The notes under the pieces were generated by a model, which did not search any database, was not told the origin of the DNA, and saw only the letters and a program-made list of their open reading frames with translations. From Isochrysis galbana (Eukaryota; Haptophyta; Isochrysidales; Isochrysidaceae): a DNA stretch of 64,000 nucleotides. Shown piece after piece: positions 1-12,100 of the stretch (its first letter is position 1; each line of letters begins with the position of its first letter). The position numbers and the translations under genes were made by a program. The stretch spans positions 5,648,448 through 5,712,447 of the forward strand of contig CM030935.1 in NCBI GenBank assembly GCA_018136815.1. Reading direction: 5' to 3'.

Positions 1-255
1 AGGGAGGGAGAGAGGTGGCGGAGGCGTGAGGGAGGGGTTGGGGAGGTGAGGGAGGAGGGGGGGGGGGGGGGGGGGCGGGACGAGGGAGGGATGAGGAGAC
101 GCCGTCTCTGATATCTCACGTCTCAGTCTCACTTTTTATCTGTCCTCGAGGGTGCTCTTCGGTCTCGCGTGGGGTGGTGGAAGTCGAGGGGATGCGGGGG
201 GAGCAAGAGAGAATGGGGCGAGAGAGAGGGAAGAGTGGGGAGGCGGAAGTGAGGA

Positions 256-306
<51 letters not shown>

Positions 307-817
307 GGAAGCAGAGGAGGGGGTGACGCGGGGAGGAGGTGAGAAAGTGGGGGCAGAGTGCGAAAGGATGGGGAGGAGGAGCGGACCTCGCGAAACGACG
401 GGAAGGGGAGGAGAGAGAGAGAGAGGAGAGATACCGCGCGGTGAGATTTGAATCGCGGGCGAAGAAGAGAAGAAAGGGGAGACGGGACGAGAGAGAGAGG
501 GAGGGAGAGCGGGCCCCTGGAGACAGGAAGAATCTGCCCGATATACGTAAAGAACCCGCGAGGTCTGAGCCGGCTCGCCCACGGGGCAGACGTTCCCTCG
601 TCCACAGGAAGGTGTTTGCAGTTTATTGTTTGTGTTTCACGTTGGGAGCGCTGCGGGGACGTCGAGCTGGCGGTGCGAGAGAGAGAGAGAGAGAGAGGGA
701 GGGAGAGAGGGAAGGAGAGAGAGGGGGAGGGAGAGAGAGAAGAAAGAGAGAGCGCAGAGAGAGAGAGAGAGAGAGCAGAGAGAGAGACTTGGAAAGAGAG
801 CCAAGGGGAGGCGGGGG

Positions 818-857
<40 letters not shown>

Positions 858-1238
858 CCGCCGCCTCGCAAAAGGCGGTCGGGGGGGGGCGAGGCCCGCC
901 CGCCGCGGCCGCGGCAAGGGGGCAGGAGAGGAGAGGGGGAGAGAGAAGCGAGAAACAGAGAGAGAGGGAGAAGAGAGAGAGAGAGAGAAGAGAGAGAGAA
1001 GCGAGAAACAGAGAGAGAGGGAGAAGAGAGAGAGAGAGAGAAGAGAGAGAGAAGCGAGAAACAGAGAGAGAGGGAGAAGAGAGAGAGAGAGAGAGAAGAG
1101 AGAGAGAAGCGAGGGGGCCCAGGCCGCCCGCCGCCCCCCTCCGCCCCTTCCCCCCGCGCCCGCCCCCCGCGCCCGCCCGCCGCCAAAGGCGCCCGCCAGA
1201 TCGCGGCGGGCGCACGCCTTTCGCCGATCCGCTTCCCT

Positions 1239-1288
<50 letters not shown>

Positions 1289-1400
1289 TCCCTTTCTCCC
1301 CCTCCTCTCCCCTCTCTCTCCTTCTAATACATCTTGGGAGAGAGCGTGGATTCCCTCTCCCCCCCCCCCCCCCCTCTCTCTCTCTCCCCTTCTCGTAAGA
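1..1400. repeat. GA/TC low-complexity tract with poly-G
   Basis: The stretch is dominated by (GA)n on the plus strand up to about 1110, then by C-rich and (TC)n sequence at 1230-1390, with a long poly-G run at about 58-75. Long open frames on both strands only read Arg-Glu or Ser-Leu repeats and are not credible proteins. The purine bias switches strand near 1120-1230. No gene is seen. Confidence 0.9.
948..1108. repeat. 53-bp minisatellite, three units
   Basis: A unit starting GCGAGAAACAG recurs at 948, 1001 and 1054 (53-bp period), and a fourth start at 1109 degenerates into GC-rich sequence. The units are almost identical, which separates this block from the simple GA repeat around it. Confidence 0.85.
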
Positions 1401-2200
1401 GCTCTTTGACTACCGTTGCAGCAGCCCTTATTGTAGTACAACGTGAGAGTTCCTGCCTGGAAGACAAATTGCTTGGAAGACAATAGGTTCGAATCGAGCG
1501 CGTGGGGGGGGGGGGGGGAGCGAGAGAGAGAGACGAGAGAGAGGGCGACACGCGTCGCCGTGCGGTCTCGCTCACCCCCTTTGCAAACGAGAAAACAGGA
1601 GCTTCTACGTAAAAAACCAGCCCGCGGCGCGAAAGAGGGGGACGCCGATGGCAGAGGGGGACTAGGATGAGCCCCGGACTTCTACTACAATACTCCAGGC
1701 ACGCTCGCCCCCACAGCATGACACCGATGCTGCCTTTTGAAGAGGACGGACTCAGTCCGAAGACTGGAAGAAGGGCTACCATCACATGCATCCATCAGAA
1801 TTGTGAGAAGTGGAGCCCGGTGACGATAGAAGGTCGTTGTCTTATCGCAGGGCGGCCAACCAGGGGCTTTGTAACTACTAGTAAGTGTTGGTAGGGCGGT
1901 CAAACAGCTATTTTAACTTCTAAGGGTGAAAATTGAAAATTGACCGAGTCAAGATTGAGGATTCATTACAAGATTTTTGGATATGGTGACCGGATAGGTG
2001 TAACTAGCACATATCCGGTGCCCTTTGGGCCCTAGACCCCCCACGGTAGCCCCCACAGCGATGCGTAACCAGAAACCGCGCAAATTGGAAATTGGCCAGA
2101 AGAAATCACTATCGCGGAGGGCCGACGTCCGACGCGAGCGCGGGCGAGCGTACGCGAGCGCGGGCGAGCGTCGGGCCGCTAATCGACGCGTCCCCGGCGC
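1401..2200. other. Intergenic, no gene seen
   Basis: Mixed-composition DNA without a convincing ORF. It holds a poly-G run near 1505-1518, a minus-strand copy of the dispersed motif GTTTGACCGCCCTAC at about 1891-1905, and two adjacent copies of a 20-bp GC-rich unit at about 2131-2170. Confidence 0.6.
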
Positions 2201-2203
2201 AGC

Positions 2204-3985
2204 GTGCCTCGGCCAGCCACATGTTGTATTCCTGCCCATCTGAAGGCTGTAGGCATGAATATTCGTGTAAGGTACGCGCTCACAATTACAATTGAACAGT
2301 TCCCCGTGTTGCCACTGACGCACAAGACACACAGATTCGGATTCCCCATGGTCTCAAGTCCAGGTTTGCAGGTTTTGGTCTCGAAATTTGCGATTCGAAT
2401 TTTGTTTTTGCTGTCCGCCGAGCCTGTTTCTGATCCCCAACCTCCACCCACCGTCGCGGGCCTCCGCTCGCTTCCAAATCCGGCGGCTCGGCGCCATCCC
2501 GTCGATCCAAGCCTCGCCGGTGATGCTTCTGAGCGAGAGGTCATCCTAGCCTCGTGGGGCCAACTGTTTGAGGATGCCGCCTACGAGGTAGCCTCTCTCT
2601 ACAGGAAGTCCGACGATTTCGAGCTCATCCACGCCATTCTCAACGGCGGCCTCTCTCGAGCCGGCAATGTTTGGCACTACCGCGTGTTTTTCGAGAAGGA
2701 GCACGTGACCAAGTGGGCTCGGAGCCGCTTCTTCCTCGACCGCACCCTCCATCACCAAGTCCGAATGGGCAAAGAGCTTTCCGAGATCAAGTTCCCGAAG
2801 GGCCTGGCCTCGGACAACGTCCAGACAGCGGCCACCTCCTGGAATGATTTTCGTCTGTCCTTCATCAAGCCGCTCGAGCGCGCCCTCTCGCTCGGCTGCG
2901 ACCACCGTGAAATCTTTACATCCTTGCTAGCGGCCGCCAACTTGTGCACCACCGGCAACCAAAGGATCTACGCCTTCCTCCTCGATCTCGCCGAAGACCC
3001 GGTCCTCTCTCTCAACCCCGCGCTGGCCTGCGACGTGCTTCTCCGCAAGTGCGACGCCACCTTCGCGGCCAACGTGCCCGGCTTCGCAAAAGACTCCGCC
3101 TCCATGGAGTGGGACAGGCTCGTAGCCCGTGAAGCCGGCTCCGATCTCTTAGAGTTATCCAAGAATTTGGTGCGCGCGTACGTCCGCAAGATGGGTGACG
3201 CGAAGGTGGGGAGGGAATCTAGTCAAGTTTCTTCCGACCCCGTTGTTTCCCGTCCAGCTACTCCCGAGTCAGACAACCACGAAGACCAAAAAGAAACCCA
3301 CGATAACCACGACAACGACACGCCACTCTACGCCTCCGAGTCTACTCTCCACGACCCATTCTCTCCATGGACCGCCCCGCCTCCGGCACGCGCGAGCTCG
3401 CCGCGTCCGACGACGCCGACGACTCTCCGGAAGCGGCGCCAACAATGGCAATCATTCGGAGTGAACGGGGACCAGAAATGGTCCAACGTCACGCTCGAAA
3501 CCGCTGACGAAATAAGAGCGCAAGCTCTAGCCGGACGAGGCGCCGACGAGGAATCCGACCTCGCCGCTGCCGTCCGAGCGCCAATCGAGTTTGTGGAAGC
3601 CAAAGGCATCCGCGCCGAAGAGCTAGCCTCATTAGTTCGAAGACCCAAGACAGAAGCCCAAGCCCGTCTCGAGAAAGATTGGGAAAAGATGTCCGACCAC
3701 CCGAGGCACCCCACCGACAAGAGAGGCCTGTGCTACACTAGTCCCAAGCTATCACCCTGCACCGCTACCAACGAGGACGACGCCTCTAGACCCTCTGCCA
3801 CGATAGCGGCAGTCGGATTACCCGAAGAGACGACGATCACCATGACGACGAATTCACCCGAGCAACCACGCTCCCCATGCGCGCCGCCGCCTCATCGCAA
3901 ATCGCCAGCATTCCATGCGACACGCTCTATTCTTGGAGCGTGTCTCGGGAACATTCTCCTCACCATGCGGTGCACTCTATTCTAA
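2204..3985 (+). CDS. Gag-like ORF of unknown retroelement
   Basis: This is an open frame of 593 codons. The first 70 or so codons run through the dispersed repeat and are probably not native; the protein-like part begins near codon 80. The central 250 residues are helical and charged, with phrases such as WNDFRLSFIKPLERAL. They are followed by an acidic, Ser/Pro-rich, low-complexity stretch and a Lys/Arg patch. The layout resembles the capsid half of a retrotransposon gag protein, but there is no CCHC knuckle, protease or reverse transcriptase in or after it. I do not recognise a family. The 3' end runs into a second dispersed repeat (3915-4100). It is most likely a transposon relic or a non-autonomous element; a lineage-specific host protein is the alternative. 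Confidence 0.4.
   Translation: MPRPATCCIPAHLKAVGMNIRVRYALTITIEQFPVLPLTHKTHRFGFPMVSSPGLQVLVSKFAIRILFLLSAEPVSDPQPPPTVAGLRSLPNPAARRHPVDPSLAGDASEREVILASWGQLFEDAAYEVASLYRKSDDFELIHAILNGGLSRAGNVWHYRVFFEKEHVTKWARSRFFLDRTLHHQVRMGKELSEIKFPKGLASDNVQTAATSWNDFRLSFIKPLERALSLGCDHREIFTSLLAAANLCTTGNQRIYAFLLDLAEDPVLSLNPALACDVLLRKCDATFAANVPGFAKDSASMEWDRLVAREAGSDLLELSKNLVRAYVRKMGDAKVGRESSQVSSDPVVSRPATPESDNHEDQKETHDNHDNDTPLYASESTLHDPFSPWTAPPPARASSPRPTTPTTLRKRRQQWQSFGVNGDQKWSNVTLETADEIRAQALAGRGADEESDLAAAVRAPIEFVEAKGIRAEELASLVRRPKTEAQARLEKDWEKMSDHPRHPTDKRGLCYTSPKLSPCTATNEDDASRPSATIAAVGLPEETTITMTTNSPEQPRSPCAPPPHRKSPAFHATRSILGACLGNILLTMRCTLF
2219..2420 (+). repeat. Dispersed repeat, inverted copy at 62405-62614
   Basis: About 200 bp here matches the reverse complement of 62405-62614 with few differences. 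Shared landmarks include CCTGCCCATCTG, GGCATGAATATTCGTGTAAG and CCCCATGGTCTCAAGTCCAG. The copy at 62.4 kb has a short extra segment near its outer end. The repeat overlaps the start of the gag-like ORF, so it may be a transposon edge. Confidence 0.85.
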
Positions 3986-4100
3986 GAGCGCCCCCTCCCC
4001 TTTCCCGCCCCGCTCCTCGCTCCCTTCCCTCTCTTCCCTTCCTCCCCGGTTCCCTCGCATGCAGCTCCAAGCCTGGATCCCTTCCTTCCCTTACTCCCAT
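3915..4100 (+). repeat. Dispersed repeat with hairpin, inverted copy near 32640-32770
   Basis: The segment begins with a 9-bp stem hairpin (GACACGCTC...GAGCGTGTC, 3919-3947). A variant of the half-site follows at 3970-3987, then a C-rich tract containing CTCGCATGCAGC and ATCCCTTCCTT. The reverse complement of 32640-32770 shows the same hairpin, GCATGCAG and ATCCCTTCCTT in the same order. Confidence 0.65.
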
Positions 4101-4299
4101 GCAACCCCAGCGGTTCCTTCTGTTCCCCCCGCCCGACGAGGCTCGGAGTCCCGTGCGCTCGCCCCTCGCTTCGCTCGTCCGACGTCCGGCCCCCCCCTTC
4201 TTTCCATTAGTCTTTCCCTTGTTCCTAGAGTTTCCCGTGTCCCCATATCCCGGTTCTCTCCATTGGTTTTGGTGACCACGACCTAGCAAAAGCTGACGT

Positions 4300-4850
4300 C
4301 TGACGTGCCCAACGCCTACATGAACGGCCTGCGCCAAAGCCGCCCCCTCACCTAACTCGCCCTACCGACCACCCTCGCCCACCTAACCGCCGACGACGGC
4401 TCCCCGCTCTGCGTCGAATGTGCCAGCTCGTTGTGGGGCGAGGAGCGAGGAACCAGCCGGCCGTGAATGGCAGGATCGCCTCGCCGCCGAACTCCGTGCC
4501 CAAGGCTGGCTGCCCGCCGAGGACGTCAACGACCTCTGGACCTTCGCCGCCCCTGACGGCCTCTGCCGTCTTCTCACCGTCGTCGACACCCATCACCCCC
4601 ATCATCGACCGGCCCCTCGAGGAGGAAGCGGCCGAGATCGAGATGGGCCTTGACAGAAGACAGAAGGCGAGGACGTGGAGGGCACCCTCTCGGGGCAGAG
4701 CCCTCGCCGGGTCCCCTAGCTCTCCTGGGGCGATAAACCACAGCCATCCCGAGACCCGAGCTCGACAGCGGCATGCAAGTCTTTGCTCCGTGTCGCAACA
4801 TGTAGCAGCGTATCACCATACGCATACGCCCCGTAAGATTTGTTAATACT
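4300..4850 (+). pseudogene. Possible degraded transposon ORF
   Basis: Short protein-like stretches appear in shifting plus-strand frames. The best is at 4470-4590, reading REWQDRLAAELRAQGWLP followed by EDVNDLWTFAAPDG. The frame is broken by stops on both sides. It lies directly downstream of the gag-like ORF, so it could be a decayed continuation of the same element. No family is recognised. Confidence 0.25.
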
Positions 4851-5734
4851 AGTTTTCAATTGGAACGAGTTTAGAACTATCGACAGATCGACAGCAATTT
4901 TAGCCAATCATGTATCAATAAAATAGTGGTCACGCCATATTGAAAGAGGTCTTCATCTGACGCGTCTACTGTGAAATGTGAAATGTGAAATTGGTGATTA
5001 TTTTGGAAAGTCTCTTATTCAAGTCACGGAACGGAACCTGTCCACCCTGAATTTCAACCCTTTGGCGACAGTCGTCAGACGTGGGACAGCCCCCAGCAAC
5101 AATACCACCGCAGGTGCTCCAAGCTTTTCAAGTATATCTGTATCTGGAATCCCGAAGGTGGTTTCTAGAGTGGGTTGTGGGTTGCGAGACCGGTGTGTCA
5201 TGTGGCTGTGGGGAGCCCTCATCGTCTCGACGTCTTTGGTGACCTAGTACCCTGGATTGAAAATAAGACTAACGGCGCGACCCGTTGGCAGGTCGGCCGT
5301 GTTGGCCTCTCGACCAATAGTATGCGGTATGCTGCCATGAGCTGGGGTACGTGGGAAGAGGGTGCTGTGACAAAAAAAGGGAACCTCGAGTTGCACCTTC
5401 TGAATAATGTCCAAGTCAGGGGTCGATAAAAATTATATACATAAATAGACGGGAGGGGTGTAACAAAAAAGGGAACCCCGAGTTGCAAATTCTTGTTAAG
5501 GCTAAGGCTAAGGCCGCCTCTAAAATCTAAAATGATCTGTATAGTGTAGTGCCAAAAAGTGCGGCGGGCCGCGCATATGTACGAAGTTAGATGTGTGAAA
5601 GCCACGCGAGCACATACATGTGTGCGTGTAGGTCATAGGCAACCGCGTAGTCGCCTGCCGAAGTGCTGAACACACCTAGGGCACCGACGTGCCGGCGTCC
5701 GCGGCGGCGCTCGAAGCAATTTCGAACGAAATGA
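4851..5734. other. Intergenic, AT-richer, no gene seen
   Basis: There is no convincing ORF. A duplicated phrase (GGGAACC then C/T CGAGTTGCA) occurs at 5379-5400 and 5470-5488, each after a short poly-A run. A related phrase lies on the minus strand at about 36539-36557. Confidence 0.6.
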
Positions 5735-5940
5735 CCCCCAAAATTTGGGTCAGGGCAAGCAAAAATTCGAAACGAAATTTGGGTGGGTCCGAAACGAAAT
5801 TCTCGCCGGAGCCAATCGAGGGCTTCGGTCCCTCAGCACTACGGTTAAAAGTTAGAACAGGCACGGACCAGGAATCTCTAATCCATAGTTTGCCAACCGC
5901 AAGGGGGGGGGGGGGAGGGGGCGGAGGGAGGAGGGGGGGT
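5735..5940. repeat. GAAATTTGGG-containing dispersed repeat and poly-G
   Basis: AAAATTTGGG, GAAACGAAATTTGGG and ACGAAATTC occur within 80 bp (5735-5815). Similar clusters lie at 12780-12900 and 13445-13570. A G-rich run follows at 5900-5940, just beyond the 3' end of the ABCG gene. Confidence 0.5.
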
Positions 5941-6124
5941 GGTTATTTATGGCACACCAGGCGTCAGTGCAGAGCGATGAGGAGATGCGAGGCGTCGGCG
6001 ATGGCGCGGGAGCGTCGGACGAGTGGCTTGCTCAGCCGCTCGCGCTCGCGCCACGGGCCCGCAAGCCGCTCGGGGCTTGAACGGGGCCGGTGGGTGTCGC
6101 GTAGCGATGGTGGCATCGGTGTCG

Positions 6125-9100
6125 TCAGTGTGGGTCCCTGAGGCAGAATTTGAGCAGGACGAACCCGAGGAGCGCCGCGCCGGCCACCCACGCGCCGAGT
6201 GCGTAGAGTGTGTAGCTGCACCCGCCCTGGCTGCCAGCGCCGAGCAGACGCTCGCATGAGCCCGTCTCGTAGCCAAAGTGAGCCATCACCTGAGCGCCAC
6301 GCGTGGGACCGAGGGGAGCCAACGTCAAGCCACGCTGGGCGAGGGAGTAGAGGTCGAGCCGCGCTGGGCTGTCGGAGGGGCACGGGCGGGGAGGGTCGCG
6401 CTTGGGCGCGGGCGGGGGCGCGGTCACCTCGGCGCCGGCCACAGCGAACGAGTCTCCGTCGATGAGGATCGGCCGAATGATCGTCGTCTGACCGAGGAGC
6501 TCGTTGGACATGAGCAGCTCAAAAGCGGGGTAGAGGTATGAGAAGAAGACAAGGTAGCCAAGCGCCTCGCCGCCAGCTACGGCCTCTCCGCCCGGGCCCG
6601 CCGTGCCGTGGCTCCATCCGGCGCGCCGCGAGATCTCCTCTAGCTGACGCCGTGAGAGGAGGAAGCCGCAGAGGAGAAGGGACAGAAGGGCGAATGCTGC
6701 CGCCATCAGCGTGGCCGAGGCGGTCGTGCGGCACCCGATGCCAATCGCGTTGAAGGTTGTTGAGGCGGCGAGGTTGGAGAGGGTCAGCGCCTGCGCGAGA
6801 GGGTGCGGCGCGGTCAGGCGGTGGCGCGGCGCAGCGCCTCGCGCACGGAGGTCGTCGTCACTCGCACCGGGCTGTTGGCTAGCAGAGCGAGCGATCGTCG
6901 GCGCACCGCAGCGAATAGGGCGGCCGAGGCCGGCCCGTCCTCGTCGAGCGCACGCAGACCCGCCATCGGGTAGACGATGGCGGCGCATAATAGCGATGGG
7001 AGCACGCGCATCGGGAGCAGGTCGCAGATCGTCTTGGAGAGCAAGTACGGCGCCGCACCGTATGCACCTGTCGCCACGACGGGATGGCTGAGGTGGCGAA
7101 GCCGACCGCACCATCGGGCACTTGGAGCGCCATGCCGTGAACGAACGGACGCGCCGCCACGCGCTGCACCCTTGCGCTCGTTGCGCCCCGCCCCTTGCGC
7201 ATGCGCCACCTACCCGCATGGTGCTCTTGGAAGTAGATGAGCCGCTCGTTCTGCCACATGCCGAGAGAGACGAGCGCCGTCAGCAAGAAAAAGAGGGCAA
7301 GGAAGAAAAGGAGGCCGATGCGGTGCAACACGGAGTCGAAACTAGAACGGTCCATCTGCAAATGGCCGGGCGGTTGGGGCATCGGGCGCGAGCACTGTGC
7401 GTGCCGTCATGTATGAGCCAAGCAGCCATCGGCTGCGTGCCGCGCTCGCTCACGGTTGCCTACCTGCCAGAAAGCGCCGCCCACGAGCACCGAGACGAAG
7501 ACGGTGAGCACCGCGTTGAGTGTCACGACGGCCGGCGCGCGCCGGATGGCGCAGAGGTGTCTCCGGCAGAGGTAAGAAAACTCGGCGCAGAAGCCGGCCC
7601 GCGGCATTGGCGGCTGGGCAAACACCGGAATGTGGGCGCCTGCGCCCTTGTCCGCTTGGAGCTCCTTGCCGCGCCGCGCATTGGCCACGATGAGCGCGTC
7701 GAGCCGTCGGGTGACCTATCGGCGAGCATGTGCGAGGATGGATGATGGACGGGGCAACAGGGCGTGTGGGCCGGCGCGCGCAGGGAAGCCAGGCAGCGTG
7801 CGCCCCCACCTGTAAGCTTTGGTCGGCCATGACCTCGAGGACCGCCTCGGCTGGATTAGCGGACCAGTCGGCAAGGCGCAGGACGCCTGGCTCGTCAAAT
7901 GCCGCCGAGAGCGCGCAGCCGCCGGTGGGTGTGCGCACCGTCCCGCAGTAGACGAGCCGCCCGCCCGTCCCCATGACCACGACGCCAGCCGCTGCACGCA
8001 TAAAGCGCTGTGTCGGTTGGTGGACCGAGAGGAGGACACTTGCCCCCGCACGGCTCGCGGCAGAAAGTGCCTCGACCAACAGCCGCGCCGAGACCGCGTC
8101 GAGGCCTGAGAGCGGCTCGTCGGCAATCATGACGCTCGCGGAAGCCGTGTCGGCGTCTGTCGCCGCCATGAGAACCATGAGCTCGACGCCGACCGAGACC
8201 CGCCGCCGCTCGCCACCCGACAGGCCGCGGATGTGCTCGCCCCCAATACCGGCGTGCGCCTTGTGGCCCATGGCGAGCGCCTCGAGCGCGTTGCGCGCGA
8301 TCGCAGCGCGCGCGCGCAGACCGAGGTGCGGTAGTCTGAGCCGGGCGTGCAGCATCAGGTGCTCGAGCACCGTGGAATTTGGCGGGAGCACGTCGGCCTG
8401 TGAGACATAACACAGCCGCCGGCGCCGCTCGGCCGCCGAGAGCGGCGCGCCGTCGAGTGTGACGTGCCCACCGACGCGGCCAGTGGCCTTCCTCCCCGCC
8501 AAAATGGCGAGAAGAGTTGATTTGCCAGCGCCGGAGGGCCCGATGAGGCACCAAAGGCCGGCTCGCGCGCAACCCTCCTCCGCCGCGTGCTTTGGGTCCA
8601 CATCCGCGCGCGGCGCGTCGTGCCGCAGCCCGCCGGCCGTGGAGGGCGATGCGCCGGCAGCATCGGCGGCGCTGTCGACGAGATCAGCGCTCGACGGCTG
8701 TAGGATGTGACGGCCCTCCTTGACGTAGCTGAGCTGCCGCCAGCCGAGCGTCGGCGCGGGAGCCGCCTTGACGGTTCCGGCGCGCTCGTCAGTGGCGCAT
8801 AAGTAGCCGGGTTCGAGGTCGGCGTCGGTAGCGCGCGCTCCCGTCGGGCTCGCGTGCATGGGCGGTGTCGGCGGCGGAGACGGCGGCGCGGTTGATCCTG
8901 GCCGCGCACGGGAGCGCCCGACCTTGGCCGAGCCGCCCTCCACATCGGCCGCTTCGTCGGTCTCATCGGTGCAGACTAAGGTATCCAGGAGGAAGGGCGT
9001 CTCAGCGCGTGCGCTCTCGGCCATGAGGCGCGCCTCGTCGGCGCGAGTGGCGCCGGGGATGGAGCCGAGGCAGCCAACGAGAAGGAGGAGGAGGATCAGT

Positions 9101-12100
9101 GTTGCACAGGCCGGGACGGCGAGCGTCAGGATGGCGATCAGCCGGTTGCACTCGAAGCGGTTGGCCTCGCACCAGCCCTCCTCGCTGCCCGTCGATGCGT
9201 CTTGCGCAGGCGAGATGGGCCGCCCGCCCTGTGACACGCCCAGGACGGTGTCAGCGTCCTCGCGTGGCATGCACGTCGCCTCCGCCGCGCACCGAGCGCC
9301 AAAGTGGAAGACCGTGTCGCCTGCTCCCGGGTCGCCGATGCGGAAGACGCAGCGCGTGGCCGCGCCGCCGGTTAGCTCCTCGCCCGGCAGGATGCCCGCG
9401 CCGATAGGTTCGCCCTGATGCTCTCTCGCGCCGCTGCCGGCGGCGGCGGCGCGCTCGCGCCCATCGCGCTCACCCAGCTTGCCGGCGGCGGGTGCGACGC
9501 ACTCCACCTGTAGCGGCGGCTTGAGCACGCTCATCATGCGTAGGGCGGCGCACGTGCCCGCATAGCGGTTCCAGTTCTCGGGATCCCAAAAATCCACCTG
9601 CGGTCGGACAGGCTGGGAATTGGTGTGGAACAGGCAGACAGCGTTGGATAACGGGCTGAGCGGACGAAGCACTCTCTCTGCGCGGCGGGCTCGGGACGCA
9701 CCCCATCGTCGGGGCAGTCTACCATCTCCTCGATCTCTTCCTGGGAGAGCTTCTTGTCGATGCGCCACGTGTAGCACATGGGCCGCGCGCCCTGCTCGTC
9801 GCCGGGGCTTGCACCCTCGCGCGCGCTCCCATTGTCCCACGGCAGCGGCACCCGGCCGTCGGGCCCGTCCACGGGCTCCGAGCACTCGCCGTAGCGAACC
9901 TTGAGATGGCGCGCCGCCGACTCGGGCAGCGCGAGCTTGAAGTTGGTGCCACTGAAGAGACGGTCGGACCACTCGCGCCGGGCGATGAGCGTTGGGAAGG
10001 GGACGGGCGTCACAAAGGCAGCCGCGAAGGAGGCGGGGCCGAGCTCGAAGTGAAGGGCCGAGGGGCGGCCAAAGTCGCCCTCCACGGAGAAGAGGCCCTC
10101 AGGGTCGGCCCGCTCGAGCACGCAGCCCATCCGCACCGCCGCCCCGGCGACAACGCCGAGCGGCTGCACGCACACCTCGCCGCCGCCGCAGCCCTCGTCA
10201 GACGAGCAGCCGCCGCACGTCAGGCCGACGCGCCCCGCCGGACAGTTGCACAGCGAGGAGCCCCAGAGCGGCGAGCCATCCTTGCACTCGCCATCCTCCT
10301 GCGGGATGCACGCCTCCCAGCGCCGCTGCCCGCCATGAGAGCAGAGCAGGTCCCACTCGGGCGGAGTGCTCGCAGGCAGCTCACGGATGGGCCGTACGCC
10401 GGCAGCCTCAAGCTCAGTCGTCGAGAAAAGCCAGCCGCCGCGCTCGGCAACGCACGGGAGCGCGCCCGCGACGGGGCCGTCGGCGGTGCCCTCCATGCAC
10501 GTATAGCTCGCGCCGCACCAGCCGCACTGCGTCTTGGCGGCGCAGTCGAACGGGTCGGACACGAGGCAGCTGTCTGCCGGCGGCAGCGGCGGCGGCGGCG
10601 GCGTGGGAGGCAGCGTGGGCGGCGGCGGCGGCGCGGGCGGCGTGGGCGGAGGCGCGGGCGGGGGCGGCGGGGGGGGGGAGGGGGAGGCGGAGGGGGCGCG
10701 GGTGGCGCGGGCGGCGGCGGCGCAGGCGGCGGCGCGGGCGGCGGCGGCGGCGCAGGCGGCGGCGGTGGTGGTGGAGGCGAAGGCGGCGCGGGCGGCGCCG
10801 GCGGCATGGGTGGTGTAGGAGGGAGGGGAATTGTAGGCGGCGGCGGCGGGCTGGGCGGCGCGGGCGGCGGTGGGCTGGGCGGGCTGGGGGGGGCGGCGAG
10901 GGCGGCGGCGCGGGTGGCGGCGGCGGCGGCGGCACAGCGCATGTGACGCGCGTGCCTTCCCCTCCCCAGTTGCGATCAGTGCACGTTCCCGGAACGCCGC
11001 CGACGCACGCGAGCGAGGCGCACGCATCGCCATTGTCGCCAACGAGGTAGACGCGCCCGTCGGGGCACGTGCAGCTGCCTCCCCAGCCGCCGACACCTGG
11101 CATGTTGCGCTCGACCACGTTGGCCGCGCCCGCTGCCAGCTGCGGCGGCGGCGGCGAGCGGCGCAGGGGTGGCGGTGCAGGCGGCAGCGTCTGGTCGCCC
11201 ACCGTCGGCCGCGCACTGAAGCAGCCCAGCTCTTGCCCCGTATCGTCGAGAAGGTACATCCGGATCTCGATGTTGTTGACAAAACGAGCGGCGGGAGGCA
11301 CATGCTTGTTCACGTAGCCCATCTCGATCGCGCCCACCTGCGTCGGGCACGCCACTCCTGAGGCGCACAGGTCGAACGAGGAGCGCGTGTCGGGCACCTC
11401 GACACCAAGGACGAAGACGCGCAGCTCGACCGTCCCCCGCGGCAAGCTGCGCCATGTGATCAGCTTGAAGTGGCCGTGGATCGTCTCGCCGGGCGGCACA
11501 GGCTGTGGGAAGAGCTCTAGCTCGATGAGCTGCACCTGCGCCGTGCGGAGGCATGGGGAGGCGGGTGAGCGGGCGGGCCGGCGCCGCCTATGGGTCTACT
11601 CTGCGCACTGGGTCCACCATGATCTGAGCTGCACAAGCGCCGGAGCCCTTGCCGCTGGCTCGGCGGAGACCGCATTGCACTGAGCGCGCCCTCACCGGCA
11701 GCGCGGGGGGGGGGGGGGGCTGGCGCCTTTTGCCCCTCCTTGCCAACCCTGACCGCCCGTACCTCGCCTTGCTGCCGTCCCAACAGGCACGCTCTCGCGC
11801 TGGAGAAGCGAGCGGAGCTGGGGGAGGCAGAGGAGGGGGGAGGGGGGAGGGGGAAAGAGAGCGCAAGAGAGATGGAGCGAGAGAGGGAAGCAGAGACGCA
11901 AGAGAGGGGAAGCGGGAGCTCGGGAGAGTGGGAGGCGGAGACGGCGGGAGGGCGGCGAGGGGGGCGACGGGGGCACGGTTGGAATTCAGGTGGGTGGGAG
12001 GATGGGTCGCGGGCCGGGGAGGCGAGGAGGGGGAGGATGTGCGGGGGCTCACCGTTCCGATTCCGAAGCCTCTGCAGGTCTCAAAGGAGAGGAGAGAGGC

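Noticed and set aside
129-1483. Several long open frames on both strands
   Set aside because: They only translate GA/TC microsatellites into Arg-Glu or Ser-Leu repeats, with every frame open.
1475-1500. GGTTCGAATC, like a tRNA T-loop
   Set aside because: The flanking bases do not pair as a T stem and no acceptor, D or anticodon arms can be drawn.
5947-11050. Plus-strand frames across the ABCG gene
   Set aside because: Arg/Ala-rich antisense shadows in GC-rich coding DNA; the minus strand has all ABC motifs and consistent splice sites.
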